A stretch of DNA of 64,000 bases from contig RHKY01000039.1 of the NCBI GenBank assembly GCA_008363385.1, positions 1-64,000 on the forward strand, in the 5' to 3' direction. A program made the translations under genes and the position numbers. Shown here in pieces: positions 8,695 to 15,725 of the stretch (its first letter is position 1; the number at the start of each line of letters is the position of its first letter). Below the pieces are notes generated by a model. That model was not told where the DNA came from, did not search any database, and worked only from the letters and a program-made list of their open reading frames with translations. The DNA is from Acidobacteriota bacterium. Its GTDB lineage: Bacteria; Acidobacteriota; Thermoanaerobaculia; UBA5066.

Positions 8695-9439
8695 GCCCCC
8701 CTTCGACGCCGTCACCGCCCCCACCTTCCGTTGCCCCTCCTGCGGCGCCCCCTCGGACCCGGCCGCCCGCTCCTGCCGGCACTGCTCCTCGCTCCTGGCC
8801 ACGCGCCGGTGCGTCGCCTGCTTCCAGCTCAACCCGAGGGAGGCGGAGCGGTGCACGCGGTGCGGGGCGCTCCTGCCGAAGGAGGCCCTGGCGGCCGGTG
8901 CCGCCGGGCCGTGCCCCGACTGCCGGCTGGAGCTCGTCCCGCGCGCCTTCGGGGCCGTCGGGTACGCCGAGTGCCCGAGGTGCGGGGGCCTCCTCCTCTC
9001 GGCGGCCTCGGTGGACGCCGTTGCGAAGGACGCCGACACCCGCTCCCGGGTCCGGCTGGAGAAGCCGCCGGAGATCCGCCCCGCGGGCGCGCCCCTCCCC
9101 CCCGTGAAGTACCGCCCCTGCCCCTCGTGCGGCAAGCTGATGAACCGGCTCAACTACGCGGGCGGCTCGGGCGTCATCGTGGACGCCTGCCGGGACCACG
9201 GCACCTGGTTCGACCGGGGCGAGCTGACCGCCATCGTCGACTTCCTGGAGGGGGGCGGCTGGGACCGGGTGAAGAAACGGGAGCGCGAGCGGCTCCGCGA
9301 GGAGGTCCGGAGCCTCGAGAGCCAGAAGAGCTTCAACCAGTCGATCGCCATGCCGTCCAACGAGGCCGAGCGCACCCTGCAAGGCGTCGAGACGATCGGC
9401 GAGATGATCGGGTTCCTGGTCTCGCTCTTCCGGAAATAG
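8675..9439 (+). CDS. Multi-zinc-ribbon protein (zf-TFIIB type)
   Basis: This 254-residue protein is built from successive zinc knuckles: CPSCGAP, CRHC, CVAC, CTRCGA, CPDC and CPRCGG in the first 110 residues. A zf-TFIIB-like module around residues 148-180 (YRPCPSCGKLMNRLNYAGGS, then CRDHGTWFDRGEL) follows. The final 70 residues are charged, helical and end in a short hydrophobic stretch (IGEMIGFLVSLFRK). Such proteins are common in Acidobacteria, Myxococcota and relatives and have no assigned biochemical function. The start overlaps tadA by 20 nt, so the two are cotranscribed. The start codon is GTG at 8675. Confidence 0.8.
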   Translation: MSAGNDRPPFDAVTAPTFRCPSCGAPSDPAARSCRHCSSLLATRRCVACFQLNPREAERCTRCGALLPKEALAAGAAGPCPDCRLELVPRAFGAVGYAECPRCGGLLLSAASVDAVAKDADTRSRVRLEKPPEIRPAGAPLPPVKYRPCPSCGKLMNRLNYAGGSGVIVDACRDHGTWFDRGELTAIVDFLEGGGWDRVKKRERERLREEVRSLESQKSFNQSIAMPSNEAERTLQGVETIGEMIGFLVSLFRK

Positions 9440-9458
9440 CCCGGTCTCCCGGCCCCGG

Positions 9459-10100
9459 GTGACAAGGCCGGGCGGCCGGCGCGTCTCTCCTGGCGTGGAG
9501 GGGACGATCGCCACCCTGCCGATCGACACGCCGAGCTCCCGGGCGGCCCCGGGGGACGGGGCCTGGGCCTCGCCCGAGCCGCTCCGCCTCCTCTTCCGGG
9601 ACGTTGCTGCGGGCAGGGACGAGGCGCTCGGGGAGGTCTACGACCTCGTCGCCTCCCGTCTTCACGGCCTGGCCCTCTGGCGGACCGGGAGCCGCGAGGA
9701 CGCAGCCGATGTCGTCCAGGAGACGTTCGTGAGGCTCGCCCGGAGCCGGGACGCGCTCCTGGAGATCCGCGACCCGAGGGGCTGGCTCCTCCGGGTTGCC
9801 CACCGGCTCGCCGTGGACGCCGCCCGGCGTTCCTCCCGCCGCCCGGGCGAGAGCCTGGACGAGCACCCGGACCTCCTCGCCCCCTCCGGCGACGAGGCCT
9901 CCGCCGCCGACGCCCGCCGGGCGGCGGCCCTCCTGTCACGCCTCTCGGCGCCGCAGAGAGAGGTCGTCTACCTCCGGCACTTCGCCGAGCTGACCTTCTC
10001 GGAGATCGGGCGGAGCCTCGGCATCCCCACCTTCACCGCTGCCAGCCGGTACCGGCTGGCACTCTTCCGGCTTCGCCGCCTGATGGGAGGTCCCCGATGA
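9459..10100 (+). CDS. ECF RNA polymerase sigma factor
   Basis: The 213-residue protein has sigma region 2 (around residues 45-110, with EVYDLVASRLHGLALWRTGS and EDAADVVQETFVRLARS) and region 4 (around residues 150-205, with LSAPQREVVYLRHFAELTFS and EIGRSLGIPTFTAASRYRLAL). This is typical of extracytoplasmic-function sigma-70 factors. The start is either GTG 9459 or GTG 9495; the shorter one loses only a disordered tail. The stop overlaps the ATG of the next gene (ATGA, 10097-10100), tying it to a membrane protein in the usual position of an anti-sigma factor. Which promoters it recognises cannot be told. Confidence 0.88.
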   Translation: MTRPGGRRVSPGVEGTIATLPIDTPSSRAAPGDGAWASPEPLRLLFRDVAAGRDEALGEVYDLVASRLHGLALWRTGSREDAADVVQETFVRLARSRDALLEIRDPRGWLLRVAHRLAVDAARRSSRRPGESLDEHPDLLAPSGDEASAADARRAAALLSRLSAPQREVVYLRHFAELTFSEIGRSLGIPTFTAASRYRLALFRLRRLMGGPR

Positions 10101-10522
10101 ACCCCGACCTGGAGCGCCTCCTGAAGGGACTGGCCCCGCCCGCCCCGGACGCCTCGCTCCGCCAGCGGACGCTGGCCCGCGCCCGGCTCGCTCACCCGGC
10201 ACCTGCGCCTGCCGACGCCTGGCGGCGCGCCTGGGAGAGCCGGCCGCTGCGCCTGGCGTGGGGCACGGCCGTCCTCCTCCTCGTCGCCGCCCACGTCTTC
10301 CTCGTCCCGAAGCGTCCGGCGCCGGACGCGAACGTCGTCCGCGGGACGGACCCGCCGGGGACGCCCGGCCAGGACGTCGCCGCCCTCCTCGACCTCCCTC
10401 GCCTTCGACCCGGCTACGCCGACGCGGGCTCCGCCTCCGTCGCGACCGCCCCCGTCCGGCCGTCCGGAACCGTCCATCCGCCCCTCGCCGCCGAGGGGCC
10501 AGAGAAGGGGAAGAGCTCGTGA
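10097..10522 (+). CDS. Single-span membrane protein, candidate anti-sigma factor
   Basis: The 141-residue protein has a cytoplasmic N-terminal part of about 50 residues, one transmembrane helix (LAWGTAVLLLVAAHVFLV, near residues 52-70) and a Pro-rich periplasmic tail. It follows the ECF sigma gene with an ATGA overlap, the usual place for a cognate anti-sigma factor. No HxxxCxxC zinc-finger anti-sigma signature is present, so the call rests on position and topology only. It overlaps the next gene by 4 nt (GTGA), making a three-gene coupled unit. Confidence 0.6.
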   Translation: MNPDLERLLKGLAPPAPDASLRQRTLARARLAHPAPAPADAWRRAWESRPLRLAWGTAVLLLVAAHVFLVPKRPAPDANVVRGTDPPGTPGQDVAALLDLPRLRPGYADAGSASVATAPVRPSGTVHPPLAAEGPEKGKSS

Positions 10523-11628
10523 ACCGCTACCGGATCTCCCGCCCCGCCGCCGGCGTCCTCGCCGCCGCGGGCGTCCTCGTCGCCCTCGCCGTCTTCCTCC
10601 CCGTCCGACTCCTCTCCCGGGACGCCGGGACCGCCCAGGCTGCCGCGCCGCCCCCGCCCGCCGCGCAGGTCTCCGCGCCGAAGGCCCTCGACCCGGCGGC
10701 GCTCTCCTTCCCTTGCTGGGCCTGCAAGGAGGCCGAGAGCTGGCCGCTCCGCTTCCGGACCGACCTCGACCTCCTCGCCCCGCTCGGGGCGGGCACCGCC
10801 AACGCCGGGGCCTTCTTCGGAGCCTTCGCCCTCCAGGGCGGCCCGCGAACCGAAGAAGGGAAGGCGGCCATGAAGCGGGCCGTCGACCGGCCCGGCGTCG
10901 GGAAGATCCTGCCCCCCGACGACCCGCTCCTCCTCGAGGCGGAGCCGTGGTGCGACCAGGCCACGCTGGAGCTCTACCCGGAGGTCTTCGCGATCGAGGG
11001 CTTCGAGACCCGGATCACGAACCTGAGCCTCGCCCTGACGATGGCCCGTTCCTGGATCGCGCGCGGGCAGGACGCACAGAGCCTCGACGCCGCGCTCGCC
11101 GACTTCCGGCGCGTCGTGAGGCTGGGGCGTCTCCTGAGGCAGGAGGACGTCGTCCTGATCAACGACCTCGTCGGGCTCGCCTGCATCCGGATCGGCGCCG
11201 AGGCGATCTACGACCGGGCCCGAGCGGCCGGGAAGACCGACCTCGCCCTCGCCGCGTCCGTCGTCGCCTCGGAGGCCGCGCCGCAGAGGCTCCTCACCGC
11301 CTCGCGCATCACCGCCATCGAGGTGGGGCCGTACCTGAAGAGGAGCGCCGCAGGAGGCCCGGCGTTCGACCTGCCGGAGGGGTACGTCGAGACGATCCGG
11401 ACGACGGCGCTGACGGCGCCCGACCGGCGCTTCCGCGGGGAGGCGACGCTGACGCTCTGGGTGATGGCCCGGGCCGCCGGCGAGGCCGACCGGGCCCGCG
11501 CGACCGAGACGATCCGCGAGGTCGCCGCCGGGAAGGACCCCTCGATGGCGACGCTCGCGCGGTGGTGTCTCGACCACCCGGCGGACGACAAGGCCGTCGA
11601 GGCCGTCGCCGCGCCGGTCCCGAAGTAG
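10519..11628 (+). CDS. Exported or membrane-anchored protein of unknown function, third gene of the ECF unit
   Basis: The GTG at 10519 is in frame and overlaps the preceding stop (GTGA), with GAAGGGGAAGAG as the ribosome site. The 369-residue product starts with a hydrophobic anchor (AAGVLAAAGVLVALAVFLPV) followed by an Ala/Pro linker. A largely helical body then begins with FPCWACKEAESWPL, a CxxC motif that could bind a cofactor or form a disulfide. The helical repeats resemble TPR-like packing (DFRRVVRLGRLLRQEDVVLI), but I recognise no family. Context makes it part of an envelope-stress or secreted regulon controlled by the sigma factor upstream. Confidence 0.7.
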   Translation: MNRYRISRPAAGVLAAAGVLVALAVFLPVRLLSRDAGTAQAAAPPPPAAQVSAPKALDPAALSFPCWACKEAESWPLRFRTDLDLLAPLGAGTANAGAFFGAFALQGGPRTEEGKAAMKRAVDRPGVGKILPPDDPLLLEAEPWCDQATLELYPEVFAIEGFETRITNLSLALTMARSWIARGQDAQSLDAALADFRRVVRLGRLLRQEDVVLINDLVGLACIRIGAEAIYDRARAAGKTDLALAASVVASEAAPQRLLTASRITAIEVGPYLKRSAAGGPAFDLPEGYVETIRTTALTAPDRRFRGEATLTLWVMARAAGEADRARATETIREVAAGKDPSMATLARWCLDHPADDKAVEAVAAPVPK

Positions 11629-11640
11629 AAGCCACGGCAC

Positions 11641-11676
11641 GCCGCCGGGGAGGGCGCCTCGCGTCCCCCCGGCGGC
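11641..11676 (+). terminator. Rho-independent-like hairpin after the ECF unit
   Basis: A perfect 10-bp stem, GCCGCCGGGG at 11641-11650 and CCCCGGCGGC at 11667-11676, encloses a 16-nt loop, 12 nt after the stop at 11628. It lacks a T run (TTCG follows), as is common in GC-rich genomes. Confidence 0.5.
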
Positions 11677-11754
11677 TTCGGCGTCTCGGGGCCGACAGCT
11701 CGGCTGGCACGAGTGCAGCGAGAGACCACGGCTGCGGCTGCGCTCGAACCAGAG

Positions 11755-11870
11755 TGGCGGACAGGGTGGGATTCGATCGGTCTGCGACCGATCGACGATT
11801 CGAGGCTGTCTCTTCCCGGGTTCCGCCTTCGCGGAACCCTAGGCGTGGGTTCTCACCCACCCTCACCGCC
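11755..11870. repeat. 116-bp hairpin element beside tRNA-Ser(CGA), copy 1 of an inverted pair
   Basis: The left end (11755-11776) is identical over 22 nt to the reverse complement of the 3' end of tRNA-Ser(GGA), including CCA. The right end (11856-11870) matches the last 15 nt before CCA of tRNA-Ser(CGA). In between lie three perfect hairpins: GATCGGTC-tgc-GACCGATC (about 11774-11792), GGGTTCCGC-cttc-GCGGAACCC (about 11818-11839) and GTGGGT-tctc-ACCCAC (about 11845-11860). The same sequence, inverted, is at 12854-12969. It sits exactly 33 nt beyond the CCA end of tRNA-Ser(CGA). Confidence 0.85.
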
Positions 11871-11903
11871 CTGTAAGGCATGGGCAGTGTCAACGGACGT
11901 CGA

Positions 11904-11993
11904 TGGCGGTGAGGGTGGGATTCGAACCCACGGTAACCTTTCGGCTACACCGGTTTTCGAGACCGGCCTGATCAACCACTCCAGCACCTCACC
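11904..11993 (-). tRNA. tRNA-Ser (CGA anticodon)
   Basis: Read on the minus strand from 11993, the 90-nt sequence folds as a class II tRNA. The acceptor GGTGAGG pairs with CCTCACC, and the anticodon stem CCGGT/ACCGG encloses the loop CTCGAAA with anticodon CGA. A long variable arm and the T-arm GTGGGTTCGAATCCCAC follow, and CCA is encoded (complement at 11904-11906). It decodes UCG. It points outward, away from the second tRNA-Ser at 12731. Confidence 0.95.
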
Positions 11994-12090
11994 GCGACGC
12001 CGGACGGGGGAAAGAGCAGCCGCCTCCGGGCGGCGAGCGGCGGATTATACGCGGTCCGTTCGGGAGCGGTATCGGGGGGTCTGGACGGGA

Positions 12091-12582
12091 TCAGCGCTTG
12101 AAGGTGGCCAGGACCCTCAGCTTCGTCGCCCTCGGCCAGTCGAGCGTCTTCACCTTGATCGGGAAGGTGACCGTGTCCTCGGCCTCCATCTTGTCGAGGG
12201 TCGCGGACCGCCCCCCTTCCGCGAGGACGCCGCCCTCGTCGTCGAGGAGGAAGACCTGCAGCTTCACCTTGTGGCTGTAGTAGTCGTCGTTCTTGTAGAC
12301 GAAGCGGAGAACGACGAACGTCTTGTCATCGGGGTCGACGGCCTTGGCCTCGTCCACGTCCTTGGCCTTCGGGTCGTTCTGCGACTCGACCCACAGGAGG
12401 GTTCCCTTCTCGTACGTGATGTCGACCGGCACCCGGGCCTCCCGCGGCACGTCGACGAGCTTCTCGACGAGCTTCCCCGCGGCGAGGGCCGGCGAGCCGC
12501 CTGCCAGCAAAGCGGCGGAGGCGACGAGGAGAGCTGCCCACAGCGGGCGGGTGGTGGAGCGGAGGCGATCGGCTGTCTTCAT
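12091..12582 (-). CDS. Small secreted protein of unknown function, paralogue of the gene at 44.4 kb
   Basis: The ATG at 12582 begins a 163-residue protein with a signal peptide (TTRPLWAALLVASAALLAGG, cleaving near ALAAG). The mature part is predicted beta-rich. It shares a C-terminal pattern with the protein at 44409-44885: the block FVVLRFVYKNDDYYSHKVKL here aligns with MVVEFEYTNRDDDHDYKCKY there, and both continue with ATLDK and end in two basic residues. I recognise no named family. It lies between two outward-facing tRNA-Ser genes and inside an inverted repeat pair. Likely periplasmic or secreted; role unknown. Confidence 0.75.
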   Translation of the reverse strand: MKTADRLRSTTRPLWAALLVASAALLAGGSPALAAGKLVEKLVDVPREARVPVDITYEKGTLLWVESQNDPKAKDVDEAKAVDPDDKTFVVLRFVYKNDDYYSHKVKLQVFLLDDEGGVLAEGGRSATLDKMEAEDTVTFPIKVKTLDWPRATKLRVLATFKR

Positions 12583-12730
12583 CCTGCTGCTATCCCCTGT
12601 TCGAAGTGTCGCGAGCCTACTCCGACCCCGCAGGAAGCAAACCTCCTGCCCGCGGTGCCCCGAGCCGGCCTCCGGACCTTGACGGAACGCTCCGGTGAGC
12701 GCATGGTACCGCCTCGCCGCTCGCCGGCGC

Positions 12731-12820
12731 GGACAGGTGTCCGAGTGGTTTAAGGAGCACGGTTGGAAGCCGTGTGTAGTCGAAAGGCTACCGTGGGTTC
12801 GAATCCCACCCTGTCCGCCA
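12731..12820 (+). tRNA. tRNA-Ser (GGA anticodon)
   Basis: The 90-nt class II tRNA runs from GGACAGG to CCTGTCCGCCA. The anticodon stem CACGG/CCGTG encloses TTGGAAG, giving anticodon GGA (serine, UCC/UCU). The variable arm is TGTAGTCGAAAGGCTACC-like and the T-arm is GTGGGTTCGAATCCCAC. CCA is encoded. Like the CGA gene, it is followed after exactly 33 nt by the hairpin element. Confidence 0.95.
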
Positions 12821-12853
12821 GTGAGGCTAGAGCGAGACCTTAGCGCCGGTTCA

Positions 12854-12969
12854 GGCGGACAGGGTGGGTGAGAACCCACGCCGAGGGTTCCGCGAAGGCG
12901 GAACCCGGGGAGAGGCCGCCTCGAATCGTCGATCGGTCGAAGACCGATCGAATCCCACCCTCACCGCCA
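12854..12969. repeat. 116-bp hairpin element beside tRNA-Ser(GGA), copy 2 (inverted relative to copy 1)
   Basis: This is the inverted counterpart of 11755-11870, with the same three hairpins in reverse order. Its near end (12854-12868) is the reverse complement of the tRNA-Ser(GGA) acceptor 3' end. Its far end (12948-12969) is identical to the last 22 nt of tRNA-Ser(CGA), including CCA. Thus each element starts with the antisense of its own neighbouring tRNA and ends with the 3' end of the other tRNA. The body differs from copy 1 at only a few positions. Confidence 0.85.
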
Positions 12970-13046
12970 TTGACGCCCGTTGCCGCCGCCCGAACCTCTC
13001 CGAGCGCTGCCCGGGCCCCCCGACGCAGGCGCCTCGTCGCGGACCG

Positions 13047-13078
13047 GATGCAGATCCACGGCTGCTATCATCTGCATC
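13047..13078. promoter_or_regulatory. Putative VapBC operator: perfect 9-bp inverted repeat over a -10 box
   Basis: GATGCAGAT (13047-13055) and ATCTGCATC (13070-13078) form a perfect inverted repeat with a 14-nt spacer, 13 nt before the antitoxin ATG. A -10-like TATCAT (13066-13071) overlaps the right half-site. This is the layout expected for antitoxin/complex autorepression, known for VapBC systems; binding here is inferred. No good -35 was seen. Confidence 0.6.
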
Positions 13079-13091
13079 GAGAGGCAGATTC

Positions 13092-13298
13092 ATGCGGACG
13101 ACCCTGAACCTCGACGAGCGGGCCCTCTCGGAGGCGCAGAAGACCGCGCCCGGGAGGACGAAGACCGCCCTGATCAACGAGGCGCTCCGGGAGTTCGCGC
13201 GGCGTCGGAGGCTCAGGGGCCTCCTCGAGTTCGAGGGGAAGCTCCGGTGGGAGGGGGACCTGGACGCCCTCCGCAAGCGGAGGCGCTCCCGGCGGTGA
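13092..13298 (+). CDS. vapB: VapB-type antitoxin (type II toxin-antitoxin)
   Basis: The 68-residue protein begins with a ribbon-helix-helix-like DNA-binding segment (MRTTLNLDERALSEAQKTA, TKTALINEALREFARRRRL). It ends with a toxin-binding tail containing RGLLEFEGKLRWEGDLDALR, the pattern of the VapB family formerly DUF2191. It would neutralise the neighbouring PIN toxin and repress the shared promoter. GAGAGG precedes the ATG at 13092. Its TGA overlaps the toxin GTG by 3 nt. Typical length for the family. Confidence 0.88.
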   Translation: MRTTLNLDERALSEAQKTAPGRTKTALINEALREFARRRRLRGLLEFEGKLRWEGDLDALRKRRRSRR

Positions 13299-13699
13299 GG
13301 GTCCTCGTCGACACCTCGGCCTGGGTCGAGTTCTTCAACGGCCACGCGACCCCGGAGCGCGAGGCGGTCGCGCGCCTGCTCGATGGGGCGGACGACGTCT
13401 GCACGTGCGGCGTGGTGGTGGCGGAGGTCCTCCAGGGCCTCCGGAAGGACGCCAGCCGGAAGCGGATCGAAGAGCTGTTCGGCCAGATGACGTTTCTCGA
13501 GGCCGCCGGGATCTCCTCCTACGTCCGGGCGGCCGAGCTCTACCGCGCCCTGCGGCGGCGGGGCGTCACGGTCCGCTCGACGATCGACTGCCTGATCGCC
13601 GTCCTGGCCGAGGAGAACGGCTGCGTCGTCCTGGCGCGCGACCGGGACCTCTCCGCGATCCTCTCGAGCGGCCTCGTCGGGGCGCGGTCCTGGCGTTGA
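13295..13699 (+). CDS. vapC: VapC-type PIN-domain ribonuclease toxin
   Basis: The 134-residue PIN protein retains the acidic metal-binding residues expected for a Mg-dependent RNase: D6 (VLVDTSAWVEFF), E44 (VVAEVLQG), D98 (RSTIDCLIA) and D116/D118 (LARDRDLS). VapC toxins cleave tRNA or rRNA when released from VapB; the target here is unknown. The GTG start at 13295 is imposed by the overlap with the antitoxin stop. The intact active site suggests a functional toxin. The pair sits between the tRNA-Ser/hairpin region and the SRP RNA gene. Confidence 0.9.
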   Translation: MRVLVDTSAWVEFFNGHATPEREAVARLLDGADDVCTCGVVVAEVLQGLRKDASRKRIEELFGQMTFLEAAGISSYVRAAELYRALRRRGVTVRSTIDCLIAVLAEENGCVVLARDRDLSAILSSGLVGARSWR

Positions 13700-13757
13700 G
13701 GCGCCTCCTGCGCCCCGGGGGAGACCGTCCTCCCCGCCCCGGAGTAGAATCCGCGCC

Positions 13758-13885
13758 CCGGGCCCCTCGCTGAGTTCGGGTCCCGCGCGACGTTCTCCCC
13801 CGAACCGTGTCAGGTCCGGAAGGAAGCAGCACTCAGGGGATCGGAACGGGCGCCGCGGATCGCCCGGACTCATCGAGGGGCCCGG
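13758..13885 (+). ncRNA. ffs: Signal recognition particle RNA (small bacterial type)
   Basis: The hallmark SRP domain IV sequence is at about 13808-13833 (gtgtCAGGTCCGGAAGGAAGCAGcac). It sits inside a long hairpin closed by CCGGGCCCCTCG (13758-13769) and CGAGGGGCCCGG (13874-13885), which are perfectly complementary. Further in, TGAGT pairs with ACTCA. The roughly 128-nt span has no extended Alu domain, so it is the short form; exact ends are approximate. It binds Ffh for membrane-protein targeting. dnaX starts only 9 nt after the 3' arm, a gene order seen in many bacteria. Confidence 0.88.
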
Positions 13886-13893
13886 AACCGTTC

Positions 13894-15696
13894 ATGACGG
13901 GAAGCTACGTCCCCTTAGCCCGCAAGTGGCGCCCGCGGACCTTCGCGGACGTCGTCGGACAGGAGGAGATCGTCCGCGCGCTCGTGAACGCGGTCACCCA
14001 GGACCGCCTCGCGCACGCCTACCTCTTCTCCGGGCCGCGCGGCGTCGGCAAGACGACCTCGGCGCGCCTCTTGGCTGCCGCGATCAACTGCCACGCCTCG
14101 GACCGGCCGACGCCCAGCCCGTGCGGGACCTGCGCCTCCTGCACCGAGGTGCTCGAGGGGCGCTCCATCGACGCCCTGGAGATCGACGGCGCCACGCACG
14201 GCAAGGTGGACCAGGCGCGCGACCTGATCGAGGTGGTCGCCTTCGCCCCCGTCCGGGACCGGCGGAAGGTCTTCATCATCGACGAGGTCCACGCGATCTC
14301 GGCCGCCGCGTTCCAGGCGCTCCTGAAGACGCTCGAGGAGCCGCCTTCGCACGCCGTCTTCATCCTGGCGACGACCGAGCGGCACAAGATCCCGGCCACG
14401 ATCCTGTCCCGCTGCCAGCGCTTCGACTTCCGGCGGCTGACGGACGGCGAGGTGGCCGAGCGGCTGGCCGACATCGCCCGGCGCGAGGGCTTCTCCGTCG
14501 GCGACGAGCCGGGGCCCGAGGGCGGGCCGCGGGTCGAGCGGGCGGCGCTCTCGATGCTCGGGGCGGCCGCCACCGGGAGCCTCCGGGACGGCCTCTCGCT
14601 CTTCGACCAGGTGGCCGCGCGGGCGGGGGGCCCCGTCACCGCGGCCGACGTGGCCGCCCTCCTGGGCGCGCCGGACCGGACGGCCCTCGTGGCGCTCCTG
14701 ACGTCGCTCCTGGAGGGGGACCGGGCCGCGGTCCTGGCCGGGTGCGCGCGCCTCGAGAGCGCCGGCGCCGACCCGCGGTCGACCCTCCACGACCTGACCG
14801 CGCTCGTGAGGGGGGCGGTCCGGATGGCGGCCGACCCGGCGGCGGGCCCGCCGGCGGGGCTCTCGGAGGAGGGAGCCGCCCGCGTGACCGAGCTGGCGCG
14901 GCTGACGCCCTACCCGACGCTCCTCCGCCTCCTGACGCTGACGGCCGAGGGGGACGGGACGCTCCGGCGGTCGGACGTCCCGGCTCTGGCCTTCGAGGTC
15001 CTCCTCCTCCGCCTGGCGGAGCTGCCCCGCCTGGTCCCGATCGAGGAGATCCTCTCGGGCCGCCTTCCGCTCCCGCCGGCGGCTGCTTCCGCTCCGGCGG
15101 CAAACGGCCTGCCTGCCGCGCCGGCGCCGGTCCCGCCGCCCCCGCCGCCCGAGGCGGTCTCGCCCCGCAAGGCCGAGCCCGCCCACCCGCGCCCGGCGAA
15201 GGCGGAGCCCGCTCCGCGCCGGGCCGCCCCGGAGCCGGAAGCCCCCCGTTTCGTCGGGCTGACGCCGCTCGCCGTCGAGCCGGACCCGGAGCCGGTCGCG
15301 GACCCCGCCGGGGCCTTCCGCGAGGCGGTGGAGAAGCGGCAGGGCCAGCTGGCGGCCGCCCTGGAGGACGCCTCCGTGCGGGTCTCGGGGAGGACCGTCC
15401 GGATCGTCCTCGACCCCCCGAACCCCGTCCTGGAGAAGCGGCTCGCCGAGGGCCCCATCCGCAAGTTCCTCGTCGAGGCGGCCGTGGCCGTCTTCGGGAA
15501 GACGGCGGAGGTCGTCGTGGAGAGCGGCGAGCCGGACGGGGGCGACCTGACGCAGGCCGCCGCCACGGCCGACCCGCGGGCGCTGGAGAAGGAGCACCTG
15601 AAGCGCCGGGTGACGGGCGACGAGCGCGTCAAGAAGATCCTCGACCTCTTCGGCGGCGAGATCGCCGACGTGCGCCGCGACGAGGGGGGCTCGTGA
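13894..15696 (+). CDS. dnaX: DNA polymerase III subunit gamma/tau
   Basis: The product is the clamp-loader ATPase. The 600-residue protein starts at ATG 13894 (MTGSYVPLARKWRPRTFADV, the canonical DnaX start), inside a longer open frame. Visible motifs are Walker A GPRGVGKTT, the zinc-binding cysteines around CGTCASC, Walker B IDEVH, and the SRC arginine finger (ILSRCQRFDF). A long Ala/Pro-rich linker (about residues 395-470) leads to a tau-like C-terminal domain. GAGGGG, which could act as the ribosome site, is also the closing stem of the SRP RNA. No programmed frameshift site was apparent. Confidence 0.95.
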   Translation: MTGSYVPLARKWRPRTFADVVGQEEIVRALVNAVTQDRLAHAYLFSGPRGVGKTTSARLLAAAINCHASDRPTPSPCGTCASCTEVLEGRSIDALEIDGATHGKVDQARDLIEVVAFAPVRDRRKVFIIDEVHAISAAAFQALLKTLEEPPSHAVFILATTERHKIPATILSRCQRFDFRRLTDGEVAERLADIARREGFSVGDEPGPEGGPRVERAALSMLGAAATGSLRDGLSLFDQVAARAGGPVTAADVAALLGAPDRTALVALLTSLLEGDRAAVLAGCARLESAGADPRSTLHDLTALVRGAVRMAADPAAGPPAGLSEEGAARVTELARLTPYPTLLRLLTLTAEGDGTLRRSDVPALAFEVLLLRLAELPRLVPIEEILSGRLPLPPAAASAPAANGLPAAPAPVPPPPPPEAVSPRKAEPAHPRPAKAEPAPRRAAPEPEAPRFVGLTPLAVEPDPEPVADPAGAFREAVEKRQGQLAAALEDASVRVSGRTVRIVLDPPNPVLEKRLAEGPIRKFLVEAAVAVFGKTAEVVVESGEPDGGDLTQAAATADPRALEKEHLKRRVTGDERVKKILDLFGGEIADVRRDEGGS

Positions 15697-15725
15697 GCCG
15701 CTCCAGGTCCGGGCGGGTCTGACGG

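Noticed and set aside
11904-12820. Open frames reading through both tRNA-Ser genes with peptides like GGIRTHG
   Set aside because: This peptide is the well-known false translation of tRNA-Ser sequence; the RNA genes explain it.
11755-12969. Integrative element bounded by inverted repeats at tRNA genes
   Set aside because: No integrase, recombinase or phage gene lies between the repeats, only the two tRNAs and one small gene; the repeats are inverted rather than att-like direct repeats.
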